Of a stretch of DNA of 64,000 bases, positions 19,376 to 34,566 are shown one piece after another. Made by a program: the position numbers and the translations under genes. The notes beneath the pieces were generated by a model that was not told the DNA's origin, did not search any database, and worked only from the letters and a program-made list of their open reading frames with translations. The first letter of the stretch is position 1. Every line of letters starts with the position of its first letter. Origin of the DNA: Medicago truncatula (lineage: Eukaryota; Streptophyta; Magnoliopsida; Fabales; Fabaceae); assembly GCF_003473485.1 (NCBI RefSeq), contig NC_053042.1:51423762-51487761 (forward strand). Reading direction: 5' to 3'.

Positions 19376-22247
19376 GTGAATGGACTAATCGAATTACAAT
19401 TACAACAAATTTTGTTTGTTATGGAGGGCAATGGAGCATCTCAATCAGCTGCTCCCAAGGCCAATACTGTCAATCTTTCTTCAGGTTTGTCTGCATCCAA
19501 GTTGATAATTGATAGTGGCGCAACTGATCATATAACTTGTTCTCCATCTTTACTTGTCAACAGTAAAGAAAATACTTTTTTACCACCAGTTGTTATGCCA
19601 AATGGAAATCAAGCTCCAATTATTTCTATTGGAAATTTACCTTTGAGTCCTATTATTTATTTGAAGAATGTACTTGGGGTGCCATCTTGGAAGGTGGATT
19701 TGATAACTGTGAGTCGAGTCACAAGAGATTTAAATTGTTCAGTAACTTTTTACCCTCAATTGTGACGGGGATGACGATTGGTTTGGGTGAACAACGAAAT
19801 GGACTCTATTACTTGGTTACAATGAATAAGTCACACAAGGTCAATACCATCAAAGCTGCCTACACTTCAAACACCTCAAGTATCTTGTGGCATAGACGTC
19901 TAGGACACTTATCCTCTTCTAGATTAGACTTTATGGCCAAAAATTCCTTCATTTCCCTTTCAAGCAAAATAATAATTGTACTGTTTGTGCTCTTGCTCTT
20001 GCAAGACAAACTAGGCTTCCTTTCTCCACAAGTTCAATTTCCTTTGTTAAACCTTTTGAATTAATACATTGTGATATTTGGGGGCCTTTCAAAGTTCCTT
20101 CTCTTTCTGGTGCAAAATATTTTTTGACGATTGTAGATGATTTTTCTCGTTTTACTTGGGTTTTTCTAATGCATCATAAAAGTGAAACAACAAAATTTCT
20201 AACCAATTTTTTCTCTTATGTGAAAACCCAATTCAATACTGCTATAGCAAATATTCGGGTTGACAATGGAAGAGAGTTTTTCTCTATGCGAGATTTTTTT
20301 AAACAGCAGGGCACTAATTACCAACATACTTGCGTTTATACACCTCAACAAAATGGGGTGGTTGAGCGCAAACATAGACATATCCTTGAGTCGGCTCGAG
20401 CTCTTCGTTTTCAATCGCATCTCCCTTTAAACTTTTGGGCAGAATGTGTCTCCGCTGCTGTTCATATAATTAATAGGTTGCCCACATCCATACTTTCTCA
20501 CCAAACTCCTTTCGAAAAACTTTATGAAAAACTTCCCTCTTATTCCCACCTTAGAGTTTTCGGATGTCTAGCTTATGCTACAAATGTTCATGTGTCCCAT
20601 AAATTTTCTCCACGTGCCACCAAATGTTTTTTTATTGGTTATCCAGTTGGTCAGAAAGCTTACAAATTATATGATATTGAATCTAATTAAGTCTTCACTA
20701 GTCGTGATGTCATTTTCCACAAGGATATTTTTCCCTATGAATCCATTTCTTCTTCACCACCTAAAACAGATTATGTCATACCCATTGTTGTCTTAGATTC
20801 CTCACTTGTCCAGCTAACACACGAAGAATCTACCCTTGCCACTTCATCTTCTCCATCAGGCCCCTTGCGTCGTTCTCAAAGAACTCATGTTCCCCCTGCA
20901 GCCTTGAGTGACTATGTGTGTAACCAAGTAAGTTCTCCCGAATCATTGTCATCCTCTTCATCTTTTCCAAGTAAAGGTACACGATATCTTCTCTGCAATT
21001 TTATATCATATGATTGTTACTCACCACAACACAGACCCTTCATTGCTACTATTACTAACGATGTTGAACCTACATGTTATGAACAAGCTGCCTCCCAATC
21101 TCATTGGCCAATAGCAATGCAATCTGAGTTGGATGCTTTAGAGTCCAATAATACTTGGTCTCTCACACCTCTCCCTCTTGGAAAGCAAGCTATTGGTTGT
21201 CGTTGGGTGTACAAAATCAAGTGCAAATCAGATGGTTCTCTTGAACGCTATAAAGCACGGTTATTAGCAAAAGGTTACACACAACTTGAAGGGATTGATT
21301 ACCATGACACTTTTTCGCCTACTGCTAAAATGGTTACAATTCGTTGTTTATTAGCTTTAGCTGCTGCTCAAAATTGGTCACTTCATCAACTTGATGTCCA
21401 CAATGCATTTCTTCACGGAGATCTTTCTGAAGAAATTTATACGTCTCTTCCTCCTGGTTTTCAGCGACAGGGGGAGAACCTTGTGTGTCGCCTTAATAAA
21501 TCCTTATATGGATTAAAACAAGCCTCTCGCCAATGGTTTGCCAAGTTCTCTACAGCTATTCAAGGTGCTGGATTTATTCAATCAAAAGCATATTACTCAC
21601 TGTTTATATGTAAGAAAGGCAAATCATTTACTGCCTTACTGATCTATGTTGATGACATCCTCATAACTGGTAATGATCCTAATGCCATAACTGTTCTCAA
21701 ACAGTTTTTGCATAATCAATTATGGATTAAAGATTTGGGTGACTTGAAGTATTTTTTGGGCATGGAGGTTTCTCGGTCAAAGAAAGGTATATTCATTTCG
21801 CAAAGGAAATATGCTTTGGAAATTCTAAAAGATGGAGGATGTTTGGGAGCTAAGCCTGTGAACTTTCCCATGGAGCAAAATGTCAAATTGTCAGATGAAG
21901 GAGAATTGTTAAAAGATCCATCCTCATATAGGAGACTTGTAGGACGCCTGATTTATTTGATTGTTACTCGTCCAGATATCAGCTACTCAGTGCACATATT
22001 GAGTAGATTCATGCATACTCCTCGGAAACCTCATATGGAAGCTGCCATGCGAATATTGCGGTATCTAAAGAACAATCCAGGTCAAGGTTTATTTTTCTCT
22101 TCCCAAAATGATTTATCTTTGCGTGCCTTTTGTGATTCGGATTGGGGAGGTTGCCCAATATCCAGAAAATCAACTACAGGGTATTGTGTTTTTTTGGGAT
22201 CCTCTCTAATTTCTTGGCGAACAAAAAGACAGAAAACAGTTTCTCGT
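19376..22247 (+). pseudogene. copia pol, 5' part: protease, integrase, reverse transcriptase, start of RNase H
   Basis: Protease shows IDSGATDHI near 19510. The frame breaks at about 19765 and moves to a second frame with the GAG-pre-integrase motif LWHRRLGHLSS. It shifts again near 19980 into the integrase frame: TIVDDFSRFTW, VDNGREF and NGVVERKHRHILE supply the D, D and E residues. A TAA at 20688-20690 interrupts just before VFTSRDVIFH. Reverse transcriptase is open from 20865, with FLHGDLSEEIYTSLPPGF and the YVDD catalytic box near 21646. RNase H begins near 22140 and is cut at 22247 by the solo LTR. Confidence 0.9.
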
Positions 22248-25200
22248 TGTTATCATGGTTTTGGGGTGCCAAGCCATTAATTGGACTTGAACCTTTCGAC
22301 CGTTGATATCTCTCTTTTTTCTTGGGAAGGGTAAAAGGAGAAAAAACCCTTAAAAAGTTCTAGATTCGGGGGTCGTTTTCACTACGGGAAGGTGTTAGGC
22401 ACCCGGAGCGATTATGGTATTCCATAAGAGCCGTTCTCCTAAGTTTATTTCTACGCTTTAGTTTTATTGCTTATTTGTAAAAAGAAGGTATGATTAGTGA
22501 AGAATGGGGGGTGAGAAGAAGTAGAATTTGATTTTTATTTCGGCTTGGATGAGTTTTGACTCATTGCCTACGTACCCTTTTAAGGGATCAAAACCGTTCG
22601 TAGTTCATTCTCAAAAATGGTTTTTTGTTTTTTATTGGTTGATTTTAAGTTTGAAAAGAGATTTTGAAGAATAGAGATGAGAGGCCTCAAGGGCATTAGA
22701 TTTAGCAAAAAGTGAGGTTTGATTAGTGATTAAAAAGAAAGTCTAAATGATTAAGATGAATTGAATTTTTCTTAAGAAAAAGAAAAGAAAAAAAATGAAG
22801 TGTTGACTTCATATTTATTATGAAAATTTTTGAAGTGAAGTTCAATTGTTCTTTTTTGGAAAAAGATGGATTTTCTCTAAGTGTTCAAACCTAAGCGCTC
22901 ATCTAACCATACAATCCTACGCATACATCTAAGGTGAGTGTGTGCGTGTCGGTGCGTCATAGTGTCCATAGTCCATATTACAAAAATTGCCTAAATACAT
23001 TCTATGGCCCCTTTGCCAAGCTACAAACCAATGATAACAAATTACATTACCAAATGAATTAAAACTTGCAAAAGATAAATGCTAGGCTAAAGAAAGTGGA
23101 GGGAATGCTAAATGGGATGCATGAAACATGGAAATAAACTTGTTAGTGAAATAAAGCATAAAGAGTAGCAAGAGGCAAAGACGCATAAAATGCCATAAAG
23201 ATAGTAATAAAATGGTAATAAAAACCCAAAATTTTGATATAAGAACTAAGGCATTTGTAGCTTCTAATTCTCATGCTATAGCAAGTTTGAAATAGTTTCT
23301 TTTACCTCAAGCTATAATTACGGGATCATTAGAAACAAACAAGCTTAGTTTCATGCCAATTTTGAGATAGAATTAGCATCTTATTACTTTCTAGAATATG
23401 CATACGTTGCTCATACAATCAAGGTTTCATGAATCCACTTAAAACAGCAAAATCAAGATAGGATCGTAGGTGTGAGCACCTCACATTAACATATCAAATG
23501 GCCTTTATCACATTTTCACAAATCAATGATAGAATTGACAAAACGATCATAAGAAATAATCCAAGAAAGAATTAAAATGCCATGGATTAATCATACAAGA
23601 ATTTTGCCAATTCCAGCGTGCAAAAATGCCATAAAACATCAAGAAAATGTCAAGAAGTAAGCATGGATTTTCTAGGAAATTTATCAAGATTTTTAAATCA
23701 AGACATAGGTTCAAATAGCAAAGAAAAACAGTGCAAATAGCAGAAAAAACAAAAAAACGTAAAGGAAAACTAAGCCCAAACCAAAGCCCAATCACTAAAA
23801 GATCCGGATGCACAGGGAGCGTTGGATTGATCCAGGGAAGGAAACCCTAGATCCAACGCTCAGGATTGAAGGGATTGGACCGGTCTTGAACCGGTCCGGT
23901 TCAGTTGCCTATATAAACAAGCTAGCACCGGTTTTTTCATTTTTACAAAACCTTTCTCTCTCTACACTCAGAGCTTCTCTCTCTTCTCTCTAACATAAGC
24001 TCACCGGATTCTGGGTTGAGCCACCGTGAGAGATGAAGGTCTGGCTGGAGCCACCGTAGGCTCGCCGGAACCTTCATCTTCTCCGGTGAGCTCCCTAGGG
24101 TTCCGGCGAGCTTTCAACCCAGAATCTGATGAAAATCACATCATTCTCTTCGTCTTTTCATTGCGATTACGGTTCTGGCCTTGGCTTTTACAAACACTAC
24201 GTGAATCAACGTGAATCTGGTCTTCTCACTTACGTTTTTCGTAAAATTAGGGTTTGCTCTTTTTGATGAAATTCTTTGAATCTTTTTTGAGATTCTGTTG
24301 ATTCACGTACTGATGGTCCTTTTTACGAAAAGATGAAGAGATTAACGGTCTGGATGATGTAGATCTGCGCTTTTGGTGTTACGGTTTTTGGAAATCTTTT
24401 AGGTTTTTTGGCTTAAAAGTTTTCAACTTCACAGATCTACATCTTCTCTGAGTTTGTTATTGACTTTGATGATGAGAATGATGAAGATTCACGTGTTTAC
24501 CTGAGTTTGTATGGAGATTGTTGATTTCTTCAGAAAATCTTCAAATCTTGTTTCTGTTTTGATCTGATTTCGTTTCTGGAGACTGAAAATAAATCAGTGT
24601 GGTCCTTGCTAGCCTTGAATCTTCATCTTCTTCGGTGTAAACCCTAACTTCTTTCCTTCTTCTTCCTTCGAATCTCTGCGATCAGCACTCGTAGCTTTTT
24701 GCCATAGGTGAAGAGCTCGTGCTTCGAATTGCAGAGTCTGCAATTCAGTGATGATGATTCAATTGAATCACTGAGAATTGCAGTAACAAACCAGTTCAGC
24801 TTTTCTGGATTTTGCGTTCTGGAAGTGGTTTAGGTTTTCGCCATTGATGAATGTTGAAGCTTTTTCTGTTTGATTCGTAACTGACAAGAGAGAGAGTGTG
24901 ATTCTGTGTTTATGAGTTGGCACTTGATGAATGGAAAACGTGTGAAATTCATTGCCACTGTGTTGCTTTTATAGCTGACAAGTGTGCATCTGAACCAATG
25001 AGAACAGGACACCTGGATCTGGAAAAAAAATGGCACGGCCTTGCAGTTTTGGACTCTGAGGACCTCCCTGCAATTTTGTAAAATATGGGACTGGACTGCA
25101 ATTTTAAAAATAGAACTAAAAAGAACATAAAGATTGGACAGTTTGGACTTAAATGCAATTTTAAAAAGTTGAAGGATTTAAAATGCAAAGTAAAAATAAA

Positions 25201-25782
25201 AATGAATTAAAATATGTAATTTGACTAAACGTAAAGCGAAACAAAAATAAAACTGACAAAACGGACTAAAACGAACCAATGGCCTAAATGAGGTACTTCA
25301 AAGTAACCTCCCTATGTCAAAATTTCGTGTGAAATGACCAAAATGCCCCTAGGGCTAAAAATGACCTAAACTGACTCAAACAGACTTGACACTGACTCAG
25401 ACGCAAGTTTGAAATGAATTTTAACAAGGTTTACTGATGAAATGTTAAAAAATTCTGAGAAAGACTCAGAGACAGTCACAAGGATGAAAATGGGTCCCAC
25501 TGCAGGAAATGACCAAAATACCCTTCTGTATGACTTTTTTGCAAATTTTGAAATAAACTGTAGAAAAAGCAATGTTAATGATTCAGAGACACTTTTGAAT
25601 GACTTACAAGACAAGTAAAGACATTTCGAAAGGTTTTATGCAAGAAAAACATAGGTAAAATTGTGATTGAAAATACTGCGAGGCAGAGACAATTTGAACT
25701 GTGCAGTTGAAATTTGATAATTTGACAAAGTTTGAAATGAAATTGGGCCCAATATTTTTAGGTCCAAAAACAGGGTATAACA
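22248..25782 (-). mobile_element. Solo LTR 2 nested in the copia element, reverse orientation (3535 bp)
   Basis: Read on the minus strand it begins TGTTATACCCTG and ends GATAACA. The flanking 5-bp duplication CTCGT is at 22243-22247 and 25783-25787. A TATAAAA box lies at 24967-24973 on the minus strand. It matches the copy at 38446-41972 along most of its length, including the central region with the paired GGTCCGGTTC-type stretch, and is more distant from the copy at 9199. No internal coding region is present. Confidence 0.88.
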
Positions 25783-25787
25783 CTCGT

Positions 25788-26137
25788 CATCAGTTGAAGC
25801 AGAATATAGAGCTATGACAGGCGCATGTTGTGAGTTGTCTTGGCTACGTTCATTGTTGAAGGATTTGGAGATATTGCACTCAAAGGCAGTACTGTTGTAT
25901 TGTGACAACAAAGCAGCTCTTCACATTGCGTCCAATCCGGTATTTCATGAAAGAACTCGACATATAGAGATTGATTGTCATTTTATTCGTGATAAAATTC
26001 AAGATGGTTCAATTGCAACTGAGTATGTTCCTTCAGCAGAACAAGTTGCCAATGTGTTCACTAAACCACTAGGGAAGGAATCCTTTCTTACAATGAAGTG
26101 CAAGTTCGGAGTTCTTAATATCCACTCTCCAACTTGA
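25788..26137 (+). pseudogene. copia RNase H, 3' part after the nested insertion
   Basis: After the duplicated CTCGT the frame gives [20 protein letters not shown], then [34 protein letters not shown] and KPLGKESF. These are the C-terminal half of copia RNase H with the DNKAA and RTRHIE blocks. Rejoining across the insertion leaves the frame one base short, so a deletion preceded or accompanied the insertion. Confidence 0.88.
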
Positions 26138-26144
26138 GGGGGAG
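26134..26144 (+). other. Polypurine tract of the copia element
   Basis: TTGAGGGGGAG ends directly at the TG of the right LTR. It is the usual plus-strand priming site. Confidence 0.8.
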
Positions 26145-26390
26145 TGTTAGGAAAGTCAACTATATTCTATGATTCTTGTTGTTATGAGAGTTAATTGTAT
26201 CCCATGATTCTAGCTGTAAATATGGTAACAGTTATATTAGTCAAATTAGAATAGCTTGATTGTAGGAATATATTGCTGAGTTATAACAGCATAATCAACA
26301 CATTAGAGATATGTATATGTGTATATATTGCTTCTACGTTTCTGAATAAAACACAACCAAATTATTTTCATCTTCTCTTTTCATTTTACA
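26145..26390 (+). repeat. Right LTR of the copia element (246 bp)
   Basis: It starts TGTTAGGAAAG and ends CATTTTACA. AATAAA near 26345 is a plausible poly(A) signal. It is complete, unlike the left copy. Confidence 0.9.
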
Positions 26391-26855
26391 TGAACTATCT
26401 CAATTTGATCCATTGTTGTTGTTCTTCTTATTATTAATATGAGTTTATTCTTATTGTTGTTGATATTTTGAGCTTGTTGTTCTTGTTATTATTTATATTA
26501 CGGAGACGGATGACCCTATATTTGAAGCAGAACTCCACCATGGAGGACAATTTTTAAATGGGAAGTTTGGTAATGAATATATAGGAGGTAGAACAATGGA
26601 AGGGCTTGAATATGATTCAGATCACTAGAAATTATTGCTGTATTGAAGAAGTTAAAATACAATGGTTAATCCGAGAGTAGGAGCTCCTTAAGGATATGGA
26701 CACATCAAAGCAAATTTATGTAGCAGTCATCGATGAATGATATGAAGCTCGACAAGGTGAACATACTGGCACTTGTAATGTAACCTGATAAATTTGAGAT
26801 CCAAGACTAAAGTAAGCCTCCAAATATAGCTGTAATAGGGTTGCTTAAACAATTG
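26391..26855. other. Intergenic, no gene recognised
   Basis: AT-rich with a GTTGTT-rich beginning. Short peptide-like stretches (for example around 26520-26640) do not form a recognisable protein. It may be a degraded gene or transposon remnant, but I cannot assign it. Confidence 0.4.
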
Positions 26856-26868
26856 TCATCGATATTAA

Positions 26869-26996
26869 CCCATTTAGGTTGACCTGGTCGTATTGACTTG
26901 GGATCTAGGACTGTGCTCCTCCTCAAGGTCTCAGGTTTTGATTCTCCCTCTGCAATTTGGATGAATTAATTTAACTTCTTTTAAAAAAAAAAAAAA
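26869..26996 (+). mobile_element. tRNA-derived SINE
   Basis: A box-A-like segment (GTTGACCTGGTCGTATTGAC) near 26879 and a box-B-like segment (CAGGTTTTGATTCTC) near 26932 are spaced as in a tRNA-derived promoter. A tail and an A-run follow at 26982-26996. TCATCGATATTAA at 26856-26868 and TCATCAACATTAA at 26997-27009 form a probable 13-bp target duplication with two differences. Confidence 0.7.
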
Positions 26997-27045
26997 TCAT
27001 CAACATTAATAATGAGCAATTGTGAAGAGAAGAATTTGATTAAAC

Positions 27046-27478
27046 ATACTCCATCTGTCCCTATATCTAAACACTCATTTGACTTTATTTTTGTCCCTAA
27101 ACGTAAACCCATTTTCAACTTACTAGATGCATTTATTATATTTTTCCTAAACATACCCCTAATTAATACTACTACCTCCGTCCCTAATTATAAAACTCTT
27201 TTGAGAAAAAAAAAATTTCCCTTTTTATAAGACTCATTTGCTATTTCCAACTACATTAATTATTTCTTTACGCCTCCTATTTGTTCGTGGCGGGCGACGT
27301 GAACTTTGACTGGATCCGGGTATTCAATCTCGCCGCTGAGATGCTCAGTTGACTCCTTAACCTTGATAGGAAGATGGCTTATTCAATAATTGGTGCAAAA
27401 TCGTAAGGAACTTTGGAATGAACTAATGCGAATGGGTGTAAGCCTCGCTGCTCGGAAACACCCAATGCTGACCACACT

Positions 27479-27565
<87 letters not shown>

Positions 27566-27945
27566 GAAAACATAGGTAATGGTAGTGCCCCTATTTATTA
27601 TACATCTTTTTCTTCAATCAGCAATAAATAGTATGTTGAAAACATAAACAAACTCTCTATCTTAAAGGATAAATTTGTAAAAACGACGGTATTTACAAAC
27701 AACTTTAATATAAATATTCACTAAATTAATTCCCGTGATTTTGGCAAAAGGATCTTATATATAGGGACGGAGGTAGTACTAACTTATTTTGAAATATGAA
27801 AAGTCAAATTTAATACACATACAAACAAATGACAATTTGGTAATATTAACACAAAAAATAGACACATTAATTGCACTAACAATTTTTTTTAAGAAATGTA
27901 AAAAAATGCAAAAAGTGTTTGGATATAGAAACGGAGGAGTATTTA
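27046..27945. mobile_element. Nested inverted-repeat elements with TACTCC / CTCCGTCC ends
   Basis: The outer arms are TACTCCATCTGTCCCTATAT at 27048 and its near-complement ending GGAGGAGTAT at about 27941. The inner arms are TACCTCCGTCCCTAATTATA near 27172 and the near-complement TATATAGGGACGGAGGTAGT near 27757. The termini resemble the CTCCCTCCG-type ends common among plant MITEs. The region in between is non-coding and includes the GA microsatellite. Confidence 0.65.
27480..27564. repeat. (GA)n microsatellite, about 42 units
   Basis: An uninterrupted GA run. The RERERE reading frame across it is a by-product of the repeat. A tract of this length is expected to vary between accessions. Confidence 0.97.
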
Positions 27946-28329
27946 TCTAGAAGACTTGTATTCGGTGAACCAGAAAAGCAAGTGTTATGAGCAACACACA
28001 TGTTGTTAGCTTCCATTGTAAGATGATAAGACGAGATCGTAGTATTAGAAACACAATTAGACTTGTGGTTTTCCAAGACTTCCACGCCTCATCAACGAAG
28101 ATGTTGGTATTATGTGAAGTGAGCCTTTGCCTGAACCTAACTTTCGAAAGGATCAAACTCATGTAAAAAAGATAAGTCTATATCGTATTACATGTCAACC
28201 ATATGCATAATTTTTCTTTGACTAGATCAAACTTAAACCTTGCAAAGTATAACTCCTTCCATCATATTCTCACGTGTATTAAGAACCATTGAAATTCCCA
28301 TCCATAGCAATCTCTTTGGATTGGAATCG

Positions 28330-29315
28330 TGAACTTTTTTCCATATATCATGGTGGGGTACTGTTTCACAACACTTTTCTCCCTTCATGGTGGGGTACTG
28401 TTTGGCCGTGTTGCCTTGTTGATTGGTTTAAATAATATCGCATCTCCCCATAAAATTCTAACGTTAGAAGTCAATAACATCATGTTGTCAAGATGTTTGA
28501 AGAAAACAACAGCATCAAAATTTGTTCTAGAGGAAGAGTACTAGGAAAAATTTATGGTAAGTCAACTCAAAAGTCTAGCACCTCACTTTTACAAATTTAC
28601 ATAATACTGCCTCCATCCATCATTCCATCTACTCTTCATTTTTTACTTCAATTTTTTTTTTTAAATGGCTCTGTTTCCCTTTCTTTACTAGTTTCTCTTC
28701 CGAGACAATATTAGCTAGGTTAAATATATTTTTTATTCCTATAGATATGTCAAATTTTTGTTTTAGTCCCTTTAAATTTTTTCTTCAACTTTTAGTCCTT
28801 CAAAAAAAATTCATCTTTACCTTTGCTCTCTCCTTTAAAGTAAACTCATGTAGAATTTGTATTTTTCAATAAAATTTTGCAAAAATTATAATATTATAAG
28901 TATCTCTCCAAAAAAAAAAAAATAAGATTTTTTGCCAAAACATGAATTAAATATATATTTTTGGCTGTAAAAAATTTATATTTAATTTATGTTTTGATAA
29001 AAAATTCTATTTTTTTTTTTTGAATGATTTTTACAATATTGTAAAAAATACGAAGATTTACTTTAAAATAGGGACCAAAAGTAGTGATTGAAAATTTTAT
29101 AGAGACTAAAAGTTGAAGGAAAATTTTAGAATGATTAAAACAAAAAATTGGTATATTTATGGGGACTATAAAATATTTAACCCATTAACTATGATTTCTA
29201 AAATTTCTCATATGGCCAAGACCCAGACAAAGCATAGGCCACTGGGTTGCGTCACGTAGATCTTGAGCCAAATAAGTGTTGTATAAACCTAGACAAGTCC
29301 AATGTCGGGCGCCAT
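28330..29315 (+). pseudogene. CRK fragment J: promoter block and broken exon 1
   Basis: The TGGTGGGGTACTGTTTGGCC block is present twice (near 28349 and 28387). The GTTAGAAGTCAATAACATC segment follows at 28463, then ATGGCTCTGTTTCCCTTTC at 28665, nearly identical to the start of CRK F. The frame meets a stop after about eight codons and is cut by a foldback element (28711-29190). Sequence matching the DUF26-1 block of E resumes at about 29190-29310 (TCTCATATGGCCAAGACCC). The rest of the gene is missing. It is a dead E/F-type CRK. Confidence 0.75.
28711..29190. mobile_element. Foldback MITE inside CRK fragment J
   Basis: The left end TAGGTTAAATATATTTTTTA pairs with the right end ATAAAATATTTAACCCATTA, and inner AGTCCCTTTAAA-type arms also pair. 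The likely target duplication is 9 bp with differences (ATTAGCTAG versus ATTAACTAT), suggesting a Mutator-like origin. Confidence 0.65.
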
Positions 29316-29399
29316 GTGTGGACAAAAAAAACTAAAAAACTAAATCAAACTGCTAAACTGAAGTGAATCAAAATAAAAAAAATTCAACAATTACTAACA

Positions 29400-29695
29400 A
29401 TTCTGAAACTGAAAAGAAACATCGGTTCGGTTCAAAACATTTCAGCTTGATTCAAAGCAGTTCAACGGTAACTAAGACTCAATTTATTTTTTCTTTTTTT
29501 TATATATATATTTTTCAACGGTACCAATAATAACAGTTCAGTTCGGTTCGGAACAGTTCGGTTCAATTTGAAACTCTTTGGTTCAGTTCGAAATGCAAAA
29601 AATTCGGTTCAGTTTAGTTGTTTTACATTTAACAAGTAGTTCAGTTCAGTTCGGTTCAATTTTCATCCCAAACCGAACCATACCACCTTATCTAG
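29400..29695. repeat. GGTTCGGTTCAG-type low-complexity repeat
   Basis: GTTCGGTTC, GTTCAGTTC and relatives recur irregularly in three blocks (near 29425-29465, 29535-29620 and 29635-29690), separated by a T/A-rich stretch. The right end carries complement forms (CCGAACCATACC), so it can fold back. No coding sense. Confidence 0.6.
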
Positions 29696-30686
29696 CGCAA
29701 TGTGTTGTTGTTCATTCCAAGCACATCTATTCTTACCCTCTTATTTGATTCAAGTTTTTCACCATTTTACGGTCTAAATTGGGATTTAGTGTCTTCACGA
29801 AAATTGCAGCAGTTTTGAATGTTAGATTTCATTTGCAACTAACTAGTTCGACTCCATTAGTACATTTATAACTCCAAATATGATTAAAATGTTGCACATG
29901 GTTCATGTTGTTTTTTACTCGAACTTAGCGGTTCTAAACCAATGAAACAAAACAAAACAACGCAAAATTTTGGACAAGAAAATGAAAACATAAATACCTT
30001 ATTTAATCAAGAACCATTTATTAAAAATAACTCAAAAACCAATATTAAATTTGTTAGAACAACAACAACTAATAATAAAAGATTAAAGAAACACAAATCA
30101 CAAGCAATGGAACACAGACATTTGTTTGTGTGCAATTCAGTCAATTGTGCGTATCTCTACAATTATATTTCCTTATATTACTTAAGCGAATTAGGGTTTA
30201 GAGTATTATAAGTCATATATACACACATAAGAGGGGCAAAGGGCAAGGTAGCTACAATGGAGTTATAAATCTGATACATAGTGTGATTCATTATATCCTA
30301 CCACCCACTCTTGTTCACATCCTAACTTAAGTGTCGAGTGCTTGCAGATATATGTAAATATAACATATAATATATTAAAAAGTAAGAATGATGCTTGAAA
30401 CTTAGACATTAGTAAAAGAAATTACAAGGATATTTTGCTATTTATTGATTTATCATAATTAAAGTGAATTCAGTTGCTTTGAATGAGGACCTGGGTACTT
30501 AAAGAGTACATACATGTACTGGTATTGAAGTTGCTACTCACATGGACACGGATACATGTATTTACACAATCAACATATAGAAATATTTTACACAATCATC
30601 TAATGTCACTTTATTTAATGAGTTTAAAAATACATGCATGACTTATTATAATCGTTAATCCGCCACATCACCCTTATGAATGAAAT
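29696..30686. other. 3' flank of CRK D, no gene seen
   Basis: Positions 30110-30660 match pieces of the flanks of A and B (for example the TCAATTGTG and ATTACTTAAGCGAATTAGGG stretches correspond to 3210-3270 and 8920-8980). The rest is AT-rich. No supported reading frame. Confidence 0.5.
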
Positions 30687-33690
<3,004 letters not shown>

Positions 33691-34150
33691 GCTGATATTG
33701 CTCTCTGTCTTGGAATAATTAACAAGTAACCAACAAATATAGGATTGAAGCTTTAATTTGGATATGAAAGTCGGTCATTTAGTTTGACATTCGTGAAATG
33801 ATTTGTTGACTAAAATATGTGGTTTGAGACCAAGCTTCTAGTCTTCTATCATTAAATTTGTGGGAAAGGTCATGTGAGTGATGTTTCAAACATATGTTAA
33901 ATTAGACTTTCCATAGGCTAACATATACTAGGCTTTCTTCTTTTTCTGAGGAGATTTCATACTAGACTTTTAAAAGATATTAATCAAACTTAGACATGAA
34001 AATTCCGATTTTTGAATCTACATCATTCGATCTTGATCCAACACCAACAGTCTCCAATGTCATGAATGAGTGTTTTTATGAACCTTTTCTTTGAAAGTGG
34101 CAATGAAGATATCAGAGCAGTTAGCTCTCGAAGCTGTTTTTCCTCCACGA
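33691..34150. promoter_or_regulatory. Upstream region of CRK D
   Basis: Positions 33691-33890 match the proximal flanks of A, B and C, with the shared TGATTTGTTGACTAAAATAT segment. That segment carries the W-box core TTGACT on the plus strand, so WRKY control is plausible. No clear TATA box was found. Confidence 0.45.
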
Positions 34151-34154
34151 GAAT

Positions 34155-34566
34155 CATACTATACTTTTTTTCCTTCATGCTGGGGTACAGTTTGGCCGCG
34201 TCAATTGCCTAGTTAGTTAGTTCAGCGCCCCATTAATTACGTTTGAAGTCAACAATATTATGTTGTCTAAAAATAGAAATTTGAAGAAATCAACAGCACC
34301 AAAATTTCCTCTAAAGGAAAAGTCGTAAACGTTTAGGGTCTGTCAACTCAAGAGTTTAACACCACACCTGTACTAATTTACATAATACTCCTTCAATGGC
34401 TCCATCCCTTTATACAACTTCTTTTCCCACACAAAAATCAACTATGGTTTCTACGGTTTCTCACATGGCCAAGATACGCTGTTGGGTTTCTTGCCGGCAA
34501 AGCTGCATCAGTTGACTCTCGCAGTAAGTATGAAGCAGATAATGAGTTTGATCCTATAAATTTTGG
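34155..34566 (+). pseudogene. CRK fragment K: promoter block and two collapsed pieces of exon 1
   Basis: GGGGTACAGTTTGGCCGCG near 34182 and the TTTGAAGTCAACAATATTA segment near 34231 mark the E/F-type promoter block. An exon remnant starts with ATGGCTCCATCCC at 34396, followed by ATCAACTATGGTTTCTACGG (DUF26-1). A jump then leads directly to GCTGCATCAGTTGACTCTCG, which lies between the two DUF26 domains in E and F. The gene therefore collapsed by internal deletion. Confidence 0.75.

Larger units (their letters stand above)
18242..26390 (+). mobile_element. Degenerate Ty1/copia LTR retrotransposon with nested solo LTR
   Basis: The order is truncated left LTR (18242-18325), primer-binding site (18326 on), gag, protease, integrase, reverse transcriptase, RNase H, polypurine tract and right LTR (26145-26390). 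Integrase before reverse transcriptase defines the Ty1/copia class. The element carries several stop codons and frameshifts, lost most of its left LTR, and is split in the RNase H region by a 3.5-kb solo LTR at 22248-25782. It cannot move by itself. With the left LTR incomplete, no target duplication can be identified. Confidence 0.93.

Noticed and set aside
27390-27575. 61-aa ORF ending in an RERERE run
   Set aside because: Produced by the GA microsatellite.
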